From Kryptolebias marmoratus (lineage: Eukaryota > Chordata > Actinopteri > Cyprinodontiformes > Rivulidae), in assembly GCF_001649575.2 (NCBI RefSeq), contig NC_051443.1, positions 15,593,661-15,657,660 of the forward strand: a stretch of DNA of 64,000 nt, written 5' to 3'. The notes under the pieces are model-generated. The model ran no database searches, was not told the origin of the DNA, and saw only the letters and a list, made by a program, of their open reading frames with translations. Position numbers and translations under genes: made by a program. Below, piece by piece: positions 35,824-49,237 of this stretch; position 1 is the first letter of the stretch, and every line of letters starts with the position of its first letter.

Positions 35824-37344
35824 TACATGCCTGACTGAAGACAGTAAAAAAGCAGAGATTTTGCTAAATCACCAGCTGAAGCTGTGGCCCCTGGAGGTAT
35901 GAGATGCAGATGTTGTGACACAGTGTTAAAGGACTGCTGGATCGCTGTGCAGATACACAGAGAAAAATGTAAAAATCCATATGTACGACTGTCAATGAAG
36001 CCTATTGGTGTGTTTCTTTATACACACTCATGCAACAGAAACCAAATGCAGACAATTTTCCAACAGTGCTAAAGACTGAAAGTATTTAGACACGTATGTG
36101 CAAGAGGATTTTTTTGAGTCGACATCTAAACGAAAAGTGTTTCTGTGCGTTGATGGGGATAAACCATCTTACACAAGGACACTATTCCTGAAAAAGCCAC
36201 ATTAAAAATGTTGTGCTCTGTTTTAAACTGCCGAGCTGCTCTAAAAACATTCTTGACCCAATCAACGAAGACTCAGTCTCCTCCACCAGACTAAAAACCA
36301 AAAGGTGCATAAATGAATCAGGGATTTATGTATACAACCTTCACAAAATCATGTACTGCTTTACTTTATGAGCATTCTAGGCTCTTTCTTCCTCCTCTTT
36401 CACTCCCCTATGCCGTTGTTTATTTGAAACAGATTTACAAGCTGGTATCTAAACAATGTTCTGGAGAGTCAGACAATCTCCTACCTAATTTAGTGAGGCC
36501 TTCGGCTGGTGCTATGTGTTCGATTCATAGCTCTGCTATGTGCGTGTTTGTGTCATGCTCTGTAAAGACATAATCCCACTCTGTAGACTAGTGACCACAC
36601 ACAGAACCGCATTCCAATCAGTTTTCACATAAACCATAGTTTTGACTTTATTTTGTCAATATTAATTTAATGTTCAGCATGTATGTTCAATAATTTGAAG
36701 GATTACACATTTCAGATCTAAAAAGGTTTTTATCTGACAAAGGCAAACTTGTTGGTCTAAGTGTACTGTATCACATTGCTTCACATGCAAAAAAGCACAA
36801 ACTGAAATAATTAAGAACTCAACTGAGGTCATCCATTTTTCACAATATTAATGCTACAAAGAGCAAAAATAGAGAAGAAAATTTGTCTCAGTGCTGCTGA
36901 CTAAACCAGTCGGGATAATTCTCTATCTAAATCTCACATGCCACTAAAAAAACCTTTGCTCAGATGCATTTTTAAAAGAAAAGATTCCTCATTGCACATT
37001 TATTTGTAGTCAAAATAATATTATTAAATTTAAAAAATGATAAAACTTACAAAAATATAAATACTACAGCTCTTCCCTTTTAGCTTTCAATGTGTTTCGT
37101 CTAGATTTTTGTGACCTCTTCTTGCTTTCAGAGCAATAATTTGACAACACGCAGGCATGGGACCGCAGACGGTGGAGGATAACACAAGTCACAGTCACAG
37201 TCTGTTACAGCTTAGTGTTAATCACGAGTGTGAGACATGCAGTTTGTGAATAGCTCATGAAGCTGCAACATTCATAATGGGACAGTTTTTTTTAAAATTC
37301 AGCTCAAAATAAAGAAGAAAATAAACAGAATAATTTAGTAAAAG

Positions 37345-37650
37345 GCTGCACGGTGCAGCAGCAGGTTAGCACTGTTGCCTCGCCACAACAAGTTTGCATG
37401 TTCTCCTCATGAAGCATGTGTGAGTTTTCTCCAGTTTCCCTCCCACATTCCAAAAACATGCATGTTAGGTTAACTAGCTGCTCAAAATTGTCACTAGATT
37501 GTGAGCGTGATGGTTTTCAGTCTCATTCGTCTCTTTTTGGTCCTGTAATGGACTGACGATCTGTTCAAGGTGTTCCCCACCCTTCACCCAAATGACAGCT
37601 GGAGATGGGCAGCTCCCCATGTCCATGAAAAGAAACAAGCAGGTAAACGG
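37345..37650 (+). repeat. LINE2-type/SINE repeat with conserved fish 3' module
   Basis: Contains GCACGGTGCAGCAGCAGGTT, GTTTGCATGTTCTCCTC, CCCACATTCCAAAAACATGC, GGTTAACTAGCTGCTC and TGTAATGGACTGACGATCTG. This run is the very common fish repeat whose intact form ends in a gactggcgacctgtccaggg-like block; I associate it with L2/Maui-type LINE tails and tRNA-derived SINEs using them. Clearly diverged; located in rgs3 intron 1. Confidence 0.6.
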
Positions 37651-40404
37651 CATATAGTAAAAAAAAAAAACATTCAAGGTTAAAGAAAATTAAAACACCT
37701 TTCTAATGCTGTTGTTCTAACAACACAATAAATACATAATGTTGAAAAACAACTGTTTATGCATAATCAATCCTAAACGATGTAGTTATCTGTTGCATGA
37801 TGCACATAAAAAAACCTTGGCAACTTGAGACAATTTTCATAAATCATTTTGCGTAGATAATCAAATACCACTACTGAACAATTGTACATATTTAATATTG
37901 GTAGCATGTGATTATTAAGAAAAATAAGACAAAAATTTAAACACGTACACTGATTTAAGAAACTAAGGAAAAGAAAATAATTAAATGTGTGGCTCCGGAA
38001 ACAGAGCAGTATATTTTTAAAATTATCTTCAAGGTCACCACAAGCAAGTTTAATTTTACTTGAAAAAATGTCTGTCTGCTTAGCTGGTTCAATGCTGAAA
38101 CATAACATAATTGCAGTCCTTGAAACATGATTGGAATTCTTTTGCATTTTGAACACCTTATCTGAGCCAGAAAGTAAAACCATGAATATAGAAAAGGGGA
38201 TTAAATAAAAGAAAAGAAAAGACAATGGAATACAGTAAAAAAAAAAGCACAAAACTATTTCATGCAGGGAACATTAAAATATTATGGAGTCTTTCAGAAA
38301 GCTTCACAAAATACAGTGACAAAAAGGATCCTTTCTACTTTTTCCTTTAGCTTGATTTATTTGCCAAAGATGGTTTTACTGGTTCTTTGAGATCAAAAAC
38401 CTCGAGAAAATTTTCCTGATGTTCTTTGCCTCCATATTTTCTTTCATATGTGATTATATAATGGCTCAATTCCTCCATTTTTTTTACTCCTCCATTGTTT
38501 CAAATGTCACAGGAAATATCTGTCAAACTTCTTTTCCAAAAACAAGGAAATTTGGAGGCAAAATAAACTTTTGACTGTTCTTACATAATTGTTTCGTAAT
38601 TGTGTGTGTGCGTGGACGTGTTTGAGAACCCTTGAATAATTTGGTGGCCGATACTATCGCACACCCTCACACAAAAACACAGCCGTGCAACGCAGTGAGG
38701 AAACTGAAATATTCAGGAATATCTGAAAATTAATTCTGACCTCGAGGCAGGATGTTGATTCATTTGTGCTCAAAATATTCAATAAAACGGGAAACAATAG
38801 GGGAACTGTTTTCACTTTTGCGTGTGTGTGTGGATGTGGAGTTTGAGTTTAATAGAGAAAGAAATAGAGTGCAGTTTGTGTGTCTGTATTTTGTGCTGAA
38901 TTTGACTCTGTTCTGGCTCTTGCTATTCATCACCTCTTCGGAGATAGCTGCTTCCTGCACAAGTGCTTCCCATGTTACAGGATGTTAATGAACAATGCTG
39001 GTTAGACGTCAGTTCTCTGAAAGGCTGACAGGTTACTCCGCCCTGGAACTAGTGCTAACCGTTAAAATGTTGCTCACTATTCGTGGCCAACAGGTGACCT
39101 TTCTGCTTGAAGGTTTATAGCTGCAGCCTTGCAGTTATTTCGAAAACCGGCACGTGTGTAGCGACTGGCCATAAGGAAAATCGGCAGGGCAATGAGTCCC
39201 GATTTTCTAAACCCGCACTGAGGCAAGCCATAACTACTTCCATCAATACACAGGTTTTTGAGAGCAAGTTTAATTTATGTTTACATAAAAACAGCTAAAT
39301 ATCTTCTTCTTTGTCATTTTTTCAGTTTAAAGACAACACATCACAGAAAACATCTGCTCGGGCAGCCAAGCTAGTTTTATGGATATGACCCTGTTTGACA
39401 AAATAAAGATAAAGTTACAGAAAACAGCTGTGTAATCAGGCTGTTTTGAAGTCTGAAAACAGTGATGACAGACAAAGTCAAATGCTTAGTTTGGCTTGAC
39501 CCTCACTGGAGAGGATGAGATCATTGTTTTGTGAAAGCTAGATTTCCCAAAACCCTGACCCATCAAGTTTTTAATTAAATTTCATGCAACCTAGAAGCTG
39601 TTTTTAAAAGCACCACTTCGGGGTGCTAACTAATGCAGGTCTGACATGGCGCTGCTCACCTTTGGAATCAGCGTGCGTCCTGGTTGAACTGATCACAAGT
39701 GTTCTCAGCTAGCATTAAAAATTCCTTGACATGGTTATCCTGAGTAACGACTTGTGATCAGAACTCTAAATGCAAGCAAACACATAGCCTACCTCACACA
39801 GCCAGTTATCAGCTGAGAAACAAATTCACATTCTAAACTGCATTACCTTGGTTCAGATTTGCCTGAGATGTGTTTAGTATTTACAAATAAAATAAGCTCA
39901 AGTTGTGTAAAAGATGCAATAAAAAAGTGTTAACTATTGTATATATGATCTTACAGAGCTGAGTGTCAGTGTAACCCCTGAAGCTCCAACAGCCCACCAG
40001 TGTTTTCTGTCACCGCTGTTTCCCACATATTACTGTGGATATCAGGGCTGTGTGCATGTGGGCGTACATGTGACGTAGTGTTAGCAAGCCAAAATTCCTG
40101 GGAGTACAGGGATTCCTGGCGTTCCTGTACACTTAAACATTAACCTTTACAAAAATATAAACCCTCTAAACATGAACTTTATCCCATCCCTAGAGGCTGT
40201 TGTGAAATTAGAAGAGCTAGTCGCTCTCTAATTATAGGGTCGGCGATTTGATCTCCTCAGATCCTTCAGTCTGCAAACTGAAGCATGACAAGGCAAAATA
40301 GTCTCTCACAGCCATTTCCATATATATTGGTCTAGCTCAACAACTGTACTTCATGTGCAGATTAGCCAATGAATTTGTGGAAATTCACCAACTAAACACA
40401 GCGT

Positions 40405-40412
40405 TGACGTCA
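40405..40412. promoter_or_regulatory. perfect CRE (TGACGTCA) in rgs3 intron 1
   Basis: An eight-base palindromic CREB/ATF site. One such site is expected by chance about once in 65 kb, so function is open. Confidence 0.3.
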
Positions 40413-43400
40413 CATTTACAATGTAGACATCAGCTCACCATGGAGATTTATGGATTAAAATCTTCAGTCTTTTCTCTGGCACAGAGATAAGTAAATAGGC
40501 TCATCCAGAGATACTGCTACAAAAATGAGACTCAAATGGCTATGAACCTAGCTGTTGTCAATGTAATAGTATAGATCAGATGTCTGAATGTATTGTAATT
40601 TTTGAAGAAACATCAGCAGTCCTGCTGTCACACTGATCCGACAGCCCACTGAGTGGTGAGGCTGTGTGTATCTGCTCACAGAGCATGCAATTCACATCCA
40701 ATCACAAGAATCTTTTGGGATACACATTAACCAGCCAGGTGTGGATGCATTCAGTCTGAGCTGATCATCTGCAATTGAATAACCCAAAACAAATAGTCTG
40801 AACAGATTCCTTGTTGCTGGCGTCCGTTTGTTCAGTGACAGACATTAAAACGTCCATTTAATGTGATTTTAAAGTCTCAAGTTCCAGCCCTCAACTTTGC
40901 TGTGTAATGAAAACCAACAGCCTCGACAGTTTTAAAAGGAACATATTGTTATCACTGTGCCAACTGCAAATATAATTGGAAAAACACTTGAAAAAGTAAA
41001 AGTGAAAGCAAATCATAACAGAAACAGTAAAAATTAATGAACTGCTTTTGTGAAAGTCCTCTAAAGAAAAACTTTGGGATACAACCAGCAGTAAAGAAAC
41101 TCCCAACAGAAGGCATCCTCATGGTACACTGTGATGTTCGCAACATTAGGTTCAGTTATATGAAAAGAGAAAAAACAAAGCTCGTAGAAGTCTAGTTATC
41201 CAATTTTCAAAAGAAGACAAACAAAAGATAATGCATAGTTTTGTAATGACTTGTGATAATTCTCATAAACTGTGAGAAACAAGTGTATCAGTTTTACAGC
41301 AAACTAAATGGGTTTTACGGGTAATTACTTCAGGACCTGCATGGAATGATTAAATGTGGAGCTACAGCTTGTTCTGAGCAGCTGGCAGCAAAGACCCTTG
41401 AGGCAGACAGAAAAAGGGCATTTAGCCCAGAGAAATAAATTATTTTATATTGCTCATCAAGAGTGAACTTTGATTTTCCCATCTCTACCTCCAGGGCTGC
41501 TTGTTCCCTTGACCGTGTTCTCATTCTGCGAGGACAGCCTGTGTGCTCCCATCATCCCATCAGAGCTGTTCGCCCCGACTCCTGCCTCCCGGGGAGTGTA
41601 AGTGAGAGCGCGTTTCCGTGTCCTGTTTCTCGTGTGTCGTGCAACACGCGTACATGTGTCTATGATCCAAACTTGGCCGGGGGTCTGTGCTGATGCAGAC
41701 CACTTAGCTGACATGCAGATGAAGCACACCAAGTTCTTGAGATCTCACTGTATGTGCCTCCTTTTTTTATCTTCTCTCTAACCCAGTGAGAACATAAGGA
41801 GCGTCAGACAGAAACACAAAGTCCTTCAAACTGTGTCCTTGACGCAAAACAAAAACAGTGCTGAATATTGTGGAAACAACTTCCAAAAATGGGGAAAAAG
41901 TTGCTGACTTCATGTTTTGAGATTTGTTGGCATTAACAAAGCTTAATCTTACAAAATCTTTTATTAGTAATGCTAGTCAGTTCTTTTGGTGACAATACAA
42001 TGTTTTTTTCTTCTTGAAAAGTGAGTTACTGTTTCTTCACACGCAAAGAATACTCCTAAAGATACAGTTTTAAATAAAGCTAATGCTTGTGTTACTAGTT
42101 TAGAGCATGCAAAGTGTTATTAATGCCTGGATGAGTGTATGTATATGCTGGATACCGTCTACTGTATCAACATTTGTGTAACCACGCTTTGACTCAGCCA
42201 AAACCCTGCTATGGCAACGAGTGCAGTAAACACCTCCTTTCCAACACACTCTGGACACAACAATAAAACAATGGGCCTTCTGGATCATCTCTCGGATTAG
42301 CTGAGAGTGTTGTTTTGCGCCAGTGGCACCATCAAAAGTCCCTTCGCTATGACCTAAGTGCAGACGCTGCAGGGTGTGAAGGTGGACAGGGAGCGTCGTT
42401 CTGCTGAAAGATCCCAGAACTTAAGAGCCTTGACATCAGGGCATGACGTCTTAAGAAAGAAGGGCATCATCAAAACTCTGCCGAAGGTTTAAAGTGAAAG
42501 GTCACTGAGGAAACAGATTACTGACAGTAACGGCTGCAAATTGCACAAACCCAACTGCTGCACATCGAATGGCATTTGCTGGTTGTGTTATTTTAGAAAT
42601 CACATTTTCCCTCATCTTTATTTCTGGAGTTAAAGCTGCTAACAATTACTGAGGCACACCGTGTCTCGTAGTTTTCAGGCTTGTCATTCTTTATGTTCTT
42701 TCTTCCTGCTGCTGCAGATTTTGTCAAAATGTCAGTACAGTTAGAAAATGTCAAGCAATCTGTAATAGTAGGGGTAAGATTACAACACCTGAGCCAAGGC
42801 CCCTCCGAATGCAACACCCTGTGTTTGAATGTTTTGCTTCTTTGCTCAATTGGGATACAACCCAGATCAAATTCTTTCTTTTGAACGCATTTCAAAGCAG
42901 ACTATTACAGCTAATTCACATTGGACTATTATACATAATTGATGGATACAGTGCAGTATGTTCCCACACTTCTTCAAATGGAGCTCAGAGAAGTAACTAT
43001 TCTTAAACTAATTAAAATGTATATGCACGCAGCAAAGCAATTATACCAAACAAATTGCTAGTTTCATTAGTTTGGGAATTGTTAGTTTTTGTGGTGGCGA
43101 TAAATTCACCACCAAGTGTTGCAGCTGCACAGAGAGAGAACACGAAAGGTAAAGAATGAAGATGCGGAGGCCCAGGTTTTTATGGCCATGTGGGAGCTTC
43201 CTTCGCAAGAATGATTAGAATGGGACGCTTTTGTCAGGTTCGAAAGAGTTACCAATTTCACCAGGACAAAGATTTATTTTGGGTGGTTGAGGATGAAGTG
43301 CAAAGCTTGCAAGAAAATCACTAATCATGAAATAATACTGTTTGCTTCCCAAAATAAGGAGTTTGGTCTTTTATATTCTCAGAATGAAACACACAGATAC

Positions 43401-44454
43401 AAACACATATTTTTACAGAGATTTATATCTTGTGTTTGATGGATTGTGCTCATAGATTTACTGTATTGTACTGTAAGTTTCCTCTTTATGAGTTTCCAAA
43501 TGAAACAAAAATGAATAGAGAAAGAAAACATACCAGCAATGTGTCTGGACAACACACAAACAATTCACTCGCAGACTAAATGTCTCTGACTCACATTAAA
43601 GTAACAAGTTTTCTTTTGAATGCTAACAGTTAGTCTTACGTAACCATGTTCTCCCTTCTGGGCAATCTTTGTTAACATATGTACAGGACCACCCTCAAAG
43701 CTGAACTGAAACGTCACTGAAAATCTAAACGGTGAAGTTTTCTGAATAAACTGAGAAACAACACATTCGTCCGGTGTCTTTTCTTTTTTTTTAATCCTAG
43801 CTGCTTTGGTGACTAGATGTGTTGACTGCTCTGAACATTTGTCCGGTCAACTCCGTAAATATTTACTCATTACTCATTTAGCATTTCTCTGAATGTATCC
43901 AGTCTGGCTGCCGTCTGCATGCATCTGAACTCTCGAGACCTTTTGTCCCGTTCGAGCCAATTAAGGTCCAATCAAACAGAAGAAAAACTGCACGGTTACC
44001 TACAATCATGTCAACCTACTCAGGCTGACTCTCAAAGACCTTGCAGCAAATTACTTGTGACATCTATTCAGTTTTATATAGTAACAAAACACTTGAAATT
44101 AAACAGGCAGTAATTGTTACAAAGTATTTCAAATTGTTTCCATGAACCTCTTATGTGATTCAGTCAGTAAAAAACAAACTATTATTAGGTCCGGCCACGT
44201 GCACTGGCCAATGTGAAGTATGCATCACCATCATGATATCAACAAGCACTGTGCCAATTACATATTATAACCTTTAACCTAAAATTAGATTAACATTCAG
44301 CATTAATAGGTTTGTCCTGGACGGCTGCAGAGGGTCTGCTCGAGATGTAGCAGAAGTACTTGAAAATGGTTAATGACGATTTTTGTGAGAGGGCTTAAAA
44401 TAGCATGTTTAGGTTCCTGTAAATATTTATCCTGCTTATCAAGATTTGGCGTTT

Positions 44455-44494
44455 GTGTGTGCGTGTGTGTGTGTGTGTGTGTGGGGGGGGGGGG
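44455..44494. repeat. (GT)n followed by G12
   Basis: A GT tract with one GC interruption runs directly into twelve consecutive G (44,483-44,494). The G run is likely to be length-variable or to form guanine-rich structure. Confidence 0.95.
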
Positions 44495-44959
44495 TCATAG
44501 TGACAGAAGGCACTGTCTCCTCTAATGGTACATTACTCAAAAACATGTTGTTCCGAGCTCAGCCATGTGTACATAGCCTTATATGTGTTTATTGCTCCAA
44601 AAGGTACCTTTAAAAGATTAATGCCAGTTTAAATATTATTGCTTGGATATGGCTTTGTTATTGCTCATAGGATTCAATTGGGCAAAATGGACAAAGTCTT
44701 TTTGTACAAAGTTAACAGAAAACAAGTCAGCCCAAACAAAATTATAAAACCATGCTGCAGTCTGTTTTATTCTTCTATGATTATAAATCAACTGGACCTG
44801 AACGATTTAACCCCAAGAATAATAAGTGATTATTAAATACCGAGCCATATTTCTTGACAACAGCTTAAAGATTATTTTCTGTGTTAACACATTTTCAATG
44901 GCCAGACGAAAGCAGATGTTTTTATTTTACTTTAAAACAACAACTATTGCCCAAAGGAT

Positions 44960-45060
44960 GATGTTTCTGCCCATGTCTGTGTGTGTGTCTGCCTGTAAGC
45001 AAAATATCTCATGAACTGGACACATTTTAGTGAAATAGGAATCTAGTTTTGTGTTAGCTG
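44960..45060 (+). repeat. dispersed repeat family fragment
   Basis: GCCTGTAAGCAAAATATCTC followed by ATGAACTGGACACATTTTAG matches the 5' segment of the family; the rest is missing. Confidence 0.45.
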
Positions 45061-45835
45061 TCAGGTTAAATAGACCCACTAAACACTGAAGTCTCTGATT
45101 TATTAAATGATAATAAACCTCTGAACCAGTAATGAAGATAAAATGTGGTAAAATAATGCTGCATCATCTCATTACCAGTTTTATTTTCTTTAGTTCTTCT
45201 AAGATAGAAAATTGCTCGTTGCATAGTGCTGGAGGTCCCCACACACCAGTTCCTTTTTGCAACCACTTTGAGGTGTCTGATTAACACTCTAGCTTCTCTA
45301 ATGTGACTGTGTCTGATGATCCATTCAGCGCCCTTGTTTGGGAGTTTGAACATATGCAAACTTATTTCCATTTCACATCAACCGCCTGGTTTATTATTGA
45401 CACAACGCAGGAATTTATGCATCTCACAACTACCAGTAAACACGTTAAAACCGTTTCCCCACCAGCGCTCGCACAGCACGTAGATATTTATTCAGACTTT
45501 AAACAAGCAATCAGACCTCGTAAACAAAACATTTGACCTGTTAAAGATGACAGTGTTGGGCTAGAACCATTTATGCATCTGCAACAAATTCAGTGTTTGC
45601 TGTGTACCAAAATGAGAAAACAAATTATGTGATGACTGGAAAAAAGGGAGGATTTGAGGCTATATACTGCACAAACTAATGAGGCTCAATTTATTAGTCT
45701 GTAAAAAAATAAGCAATGGTTTAGTTTAATATTGACATTTGCAGTGAGTTTGTCACTATGTGGTTGAAATTAGGATTATTTTTATTCTGAGATTTCATGT
45801 AGGTACAAATGAAATTAGATTAGTGGAATACTTGG

Positions 45836-46015
45836 TAACTCTAAATTGTCCCTTGGTGTGAGTAGTTGCTTGTCTCGTTTGTCTCTAAGTAGCCCTGTGA
45901 TGGACTTGCAACCTGTCCAGTCTGCCACACCACACAATGACCACTGGAGATAGGCACCAGCTCCCTCATGAAAGGAAAAGTGAGTAAAGAAAATGCATGA
46001 GCGGATGGATGAATG
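45836..46015 (+). repeat. LINE2-type/SINE repeat, 3' module only
   Basis: GGTAACTCTAAATTGTCCCT, CCCTGTGATGGACTTGCAAC and CTGTCCAG are the same module as at 37.4-37.6 kb, ending near a GCGGATGGATGAATG tail. The 5' part is missing, as usual for such truncated insertions. Confidence 0.6.
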
Positions 46016-47192
46016 AAATATGACATTACTTTTGAACTGTTTTTGCCTTTCATTGAAATGTCACCTAATTAAACTGGTTTTAATTGTAGCATTATGGTGT
46101 CAGTAGGAGCAAATCATGCTTTGACCTTCATAATTAAGCTTTAGCTTTGCCGGCTCATGAAAATGGTTTTAATAACACCTAATGTACTATATTTAAAAAC
46201 GTAACTGGACTCATTATCATTAACCCTTACTATCAATTTAGACTTGATAGTATGAAAAGTCTTACAACCTGCAAAAGATAATTTGATTTTACTAAAAAAT
46301 ATTCTAATACAGTGGTGCACAGCTCTCATTAATTTCCATAACCACAGTTTATTTCCTAATAAGTTGATCATTATGTTGATTATACTCTGTGCTGACTATG
46401 ACTAACACAGTACAATATGCACATTTGAATTTGGGAAATTTTATGACAATTTTCCATTAATCTAGAGCAGTGAAAGCTTTGAGGATTAGCCAAGAAGAGT
46501 CTCTTAGTTTAACAAATGTTTTTTTTTTTTTATGGCTGCTCTATGTCTCTGTTTTTTCTTATATTGAAGATGAACCTCTAAGGAAAAAGAAAAAAAAACA
46601 GCAAGTGAAAGGAAAATGTGCAGAGTGGAAAGAATGACAGGACCAGAGGCAGAGCAGAATAAAGGCCAAGTAAACAGTGGCTGGCAGCGGGAGAAATAAG
46701 AGGTGACACAAAAAGCTTTAGATAAAGCAGTGGTCCAAAACACAAACAGCTAGTTGATGGAAGTACTGGGTAATTTTAGGAACAGCTGTGAATTCTGATG
46801 TTAATGGTTTTCGTGCAAAAGCTTTAAATCAAATAAATGTAAATATCTGTAAAGGGGTTTATGCTTTATAATAACCAGTGTGGCACAAAAACAAACAGAA
46901 AACAAAGTTTAACATTCATAATGTTTTCAAAAGCTTATAAAAGACAGATGGAAGTGACTGAAATGTGCTTCTAAAACTGAACCCAGTGGAAATCTGGACT
47001 CTTAATCCAAAGAGCTTTCAAATTTAGTATACTGTGCATAAACATTTGACTATCGTTAGCTGAATATTTGCTTTTATGGTTTTATGTCAAAGTGCTATAA
47101 CTATGACAGGATAAAATGTTTATCAAATTCTTAAATGTTTGCTCATATCTTTAAAAAAATCTAACAATCCTTCAAGATTTTAATCTTAGAAG

Positions 47193-47328
47193 CTCCTAGG
47201 ACCTGGCGTCCACATTTGTGGACATCACATTTTGTTTAGCATTCTTTGATTCACATCAGGTCCTAATCAGTCAAAATAGCAAAGAGAAATTAAAAATGCA
47301 CGCCATGCAAGATTTTGGGTCTTAGGAG
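47193..47328. mobile_element. MITE-like element with 11-bp imperfect terminal inverted repeats
   Basis: CTCCTAGGACC at 47,193-47,203 is matched by GGTCTTAGGAG at 47,318-47,328 (10 of 11 positions after reverse complement). The 136-bp interior includes a GTCCACA-TT-TGTGGAC palindrome and has no ORF. No target-site duplication is evident, so the true ends may differ. Confidence 0.35.
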
Positions 47329-49237
47329 GTGAAGATTGCAGCTGTTTGTCATTTAGTGCTTAACTCTACGTTTTTAAAAGCAAAGTTGTTAAACCTCTTT
47401 TAAAAGTGTTTCCCATCAATGAGACAAGTTCTACTGATGCAAAAACTAAAGCAACTGATTCAAACAAAGCAACAGATTTTGCTCTGCTGAAACAGCATAT
47501 TACCCAAAACCATTGGGTTTTCAAAGCTTTGATGGCATTATAAAATAAATTTATGGTGTGTGCACGTTGGAGCATAAATCAGTGCAAGGGTGGCCTAATA
47601 AAAGTTCTGTTGTTTAGGGATAACACACAAACAGCCTTCTCTGTGTTTTGAGATGTTGCAAGATTTACAAATTTGGGAGATGGGGGGGTTGCAGATTATT
47701 TTAAATAATGGAAACAAATGCCTCAAAGGAAATGTGTCCATGACGCCAATAGGTAGTAAAATTACCCCTGAATCTGCCAAGACAAACAGGCTCCAGCTCC
47801 GTCTGCTGCATTCCTGTGCTGCACAGTGCGCACACACTGCCATTTAAGGCTGTCGAGTGTGCTGACAGACTTGCGGAAGGAGAGGCAGATAAAGAGAAGC
47901 TGCACTTCTGATTTTCGATGATGATAAAGCGTGCACTCGATTACTTCTGTCTCTCGTCTGTCATTCGGTCTGCTAGAATCCAACAGAGTTGTAAAATGAT
48001 TGTCTTTCTCTTTGATTCCCATCCTATCTCCAGTTGTCTCTGCTTTTCATGCTTGTTTGTCTGCAGGGGTGCAAGTTGAGGAAATCGTGTTATGGCTGAT
48101 TTTGTTTGTTTGCCTTTCAGTAAATGTGTGACAAGAATTTTTACACCACGATGCATTAAAATGAGCAAAACATAAAGGATTTTTCCAGTTTCATTTCTCA
48201 GTATTTGCCAAAGAGAAGCAGAGCTGTCCGAGACTCCAGATTATGATGCATGCTTCCCTCTGCTGGACATCCACAACAACTACTACTGACACAAAAATGC
48301 AGCACAAACCTTTTCAAATACTTATTGAAAGGCACACCTTTAGGACTGTATTCAGTTTAGATTAAACTTCCTGCATCTAATCTGATATTTCACATATTTT
48401 ATTCTTACAGTAATCTGGTACAGTTCATTCAAAATGGAGAAACACTGTCTGAAAAATTGACAAATAAAGTTTTTCGACAGTGTGAAAAGTTGTGCTGTAT
48501 TAAAAAAGAACATTTTATGTTTTACTAACAACACTTCTTTTAAAAAGTTGTTTCCATGTAAATCATGAAGGTTTTACAAAGGGATGTCTTGTTTATAAAG
48601 TCAATGTTTAGGAGAACATAGAAATGTATCTTTATAGTAAAAATTGGGCATAGGGGAATTTAACATACAGCATTCTAGTAATATTAAATGAGAAAATTAT
48701 GTTTAGTTTCAACTGAAGAGTTCATATAAAAGCAAATAAGGGGGAGTGGCTTCTGCAAAATAGAATTTATATGTAATTATTTTGCTAAAGCTAAAAATTT
48801 ACATACCCCTTGATGTCAGAAATGGTTGCAAAACTATTTTGTCACACATTTATTCACTTTGTTAGAATAATTACTATCATTCAAGTACATCATTTTGTTT
48901 TACATTAAAACTTAATCTTCAAAATATGTTCACTGTATGCAGACTTACCTTCTCCTTATGTTGGGTTCTACAAATCCCTACAGCAGAAGCCTGTGTACTT
49001 TCTCTTTTTTACCACTTGATGTCATCCTTTTTACACAAACCAGAGGGTGGACACAACAAGTAGGTAAAGCGCTTGAGCAATCCTGATGCAATAGTTACAA
49101 ACATGTTTAAATAGGAAAATAAATGTAAAAAGAATAAAATATTAATATGTTTTGGGCAGTATTATGGATCAAATAGCATTGCTTTGTTTTTTTCTCTCTG
49201 TCTGAGTCAGTATATGTGAAAGATGTAGGTTGCTTAC

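Larger units (their letters stand above)
31947..49237 (-). other. rgs3: rgs3 intron 1 (17,291 bp)
   Basis: Large intron between the acidic exon and exon 2. It contains microsatellites, a copy of the dispersed repeat family at 34.2 kb, a shared repeat module at 34.65 kb, two LINE/SINE-tail repeats at 37.3 and 45.8 kb, a GC-richer exon-like island at 41.5 kb, a perfect CRE at 40.4 kb and a MITE-like element at 47.2 kb. Otherwise it is AT-rich with no supported gene; the 159-aa and shorter open frames inside it have no family resemblance. Confidence 0.88.

Noticed and set aside
37773..38252. 159-codon minus-strand frame in intron 1
   Set aside because: Rich in Phe, Leu, Asn and Lys as expected from AT-rich DNA; no motif, no splice context, no family.
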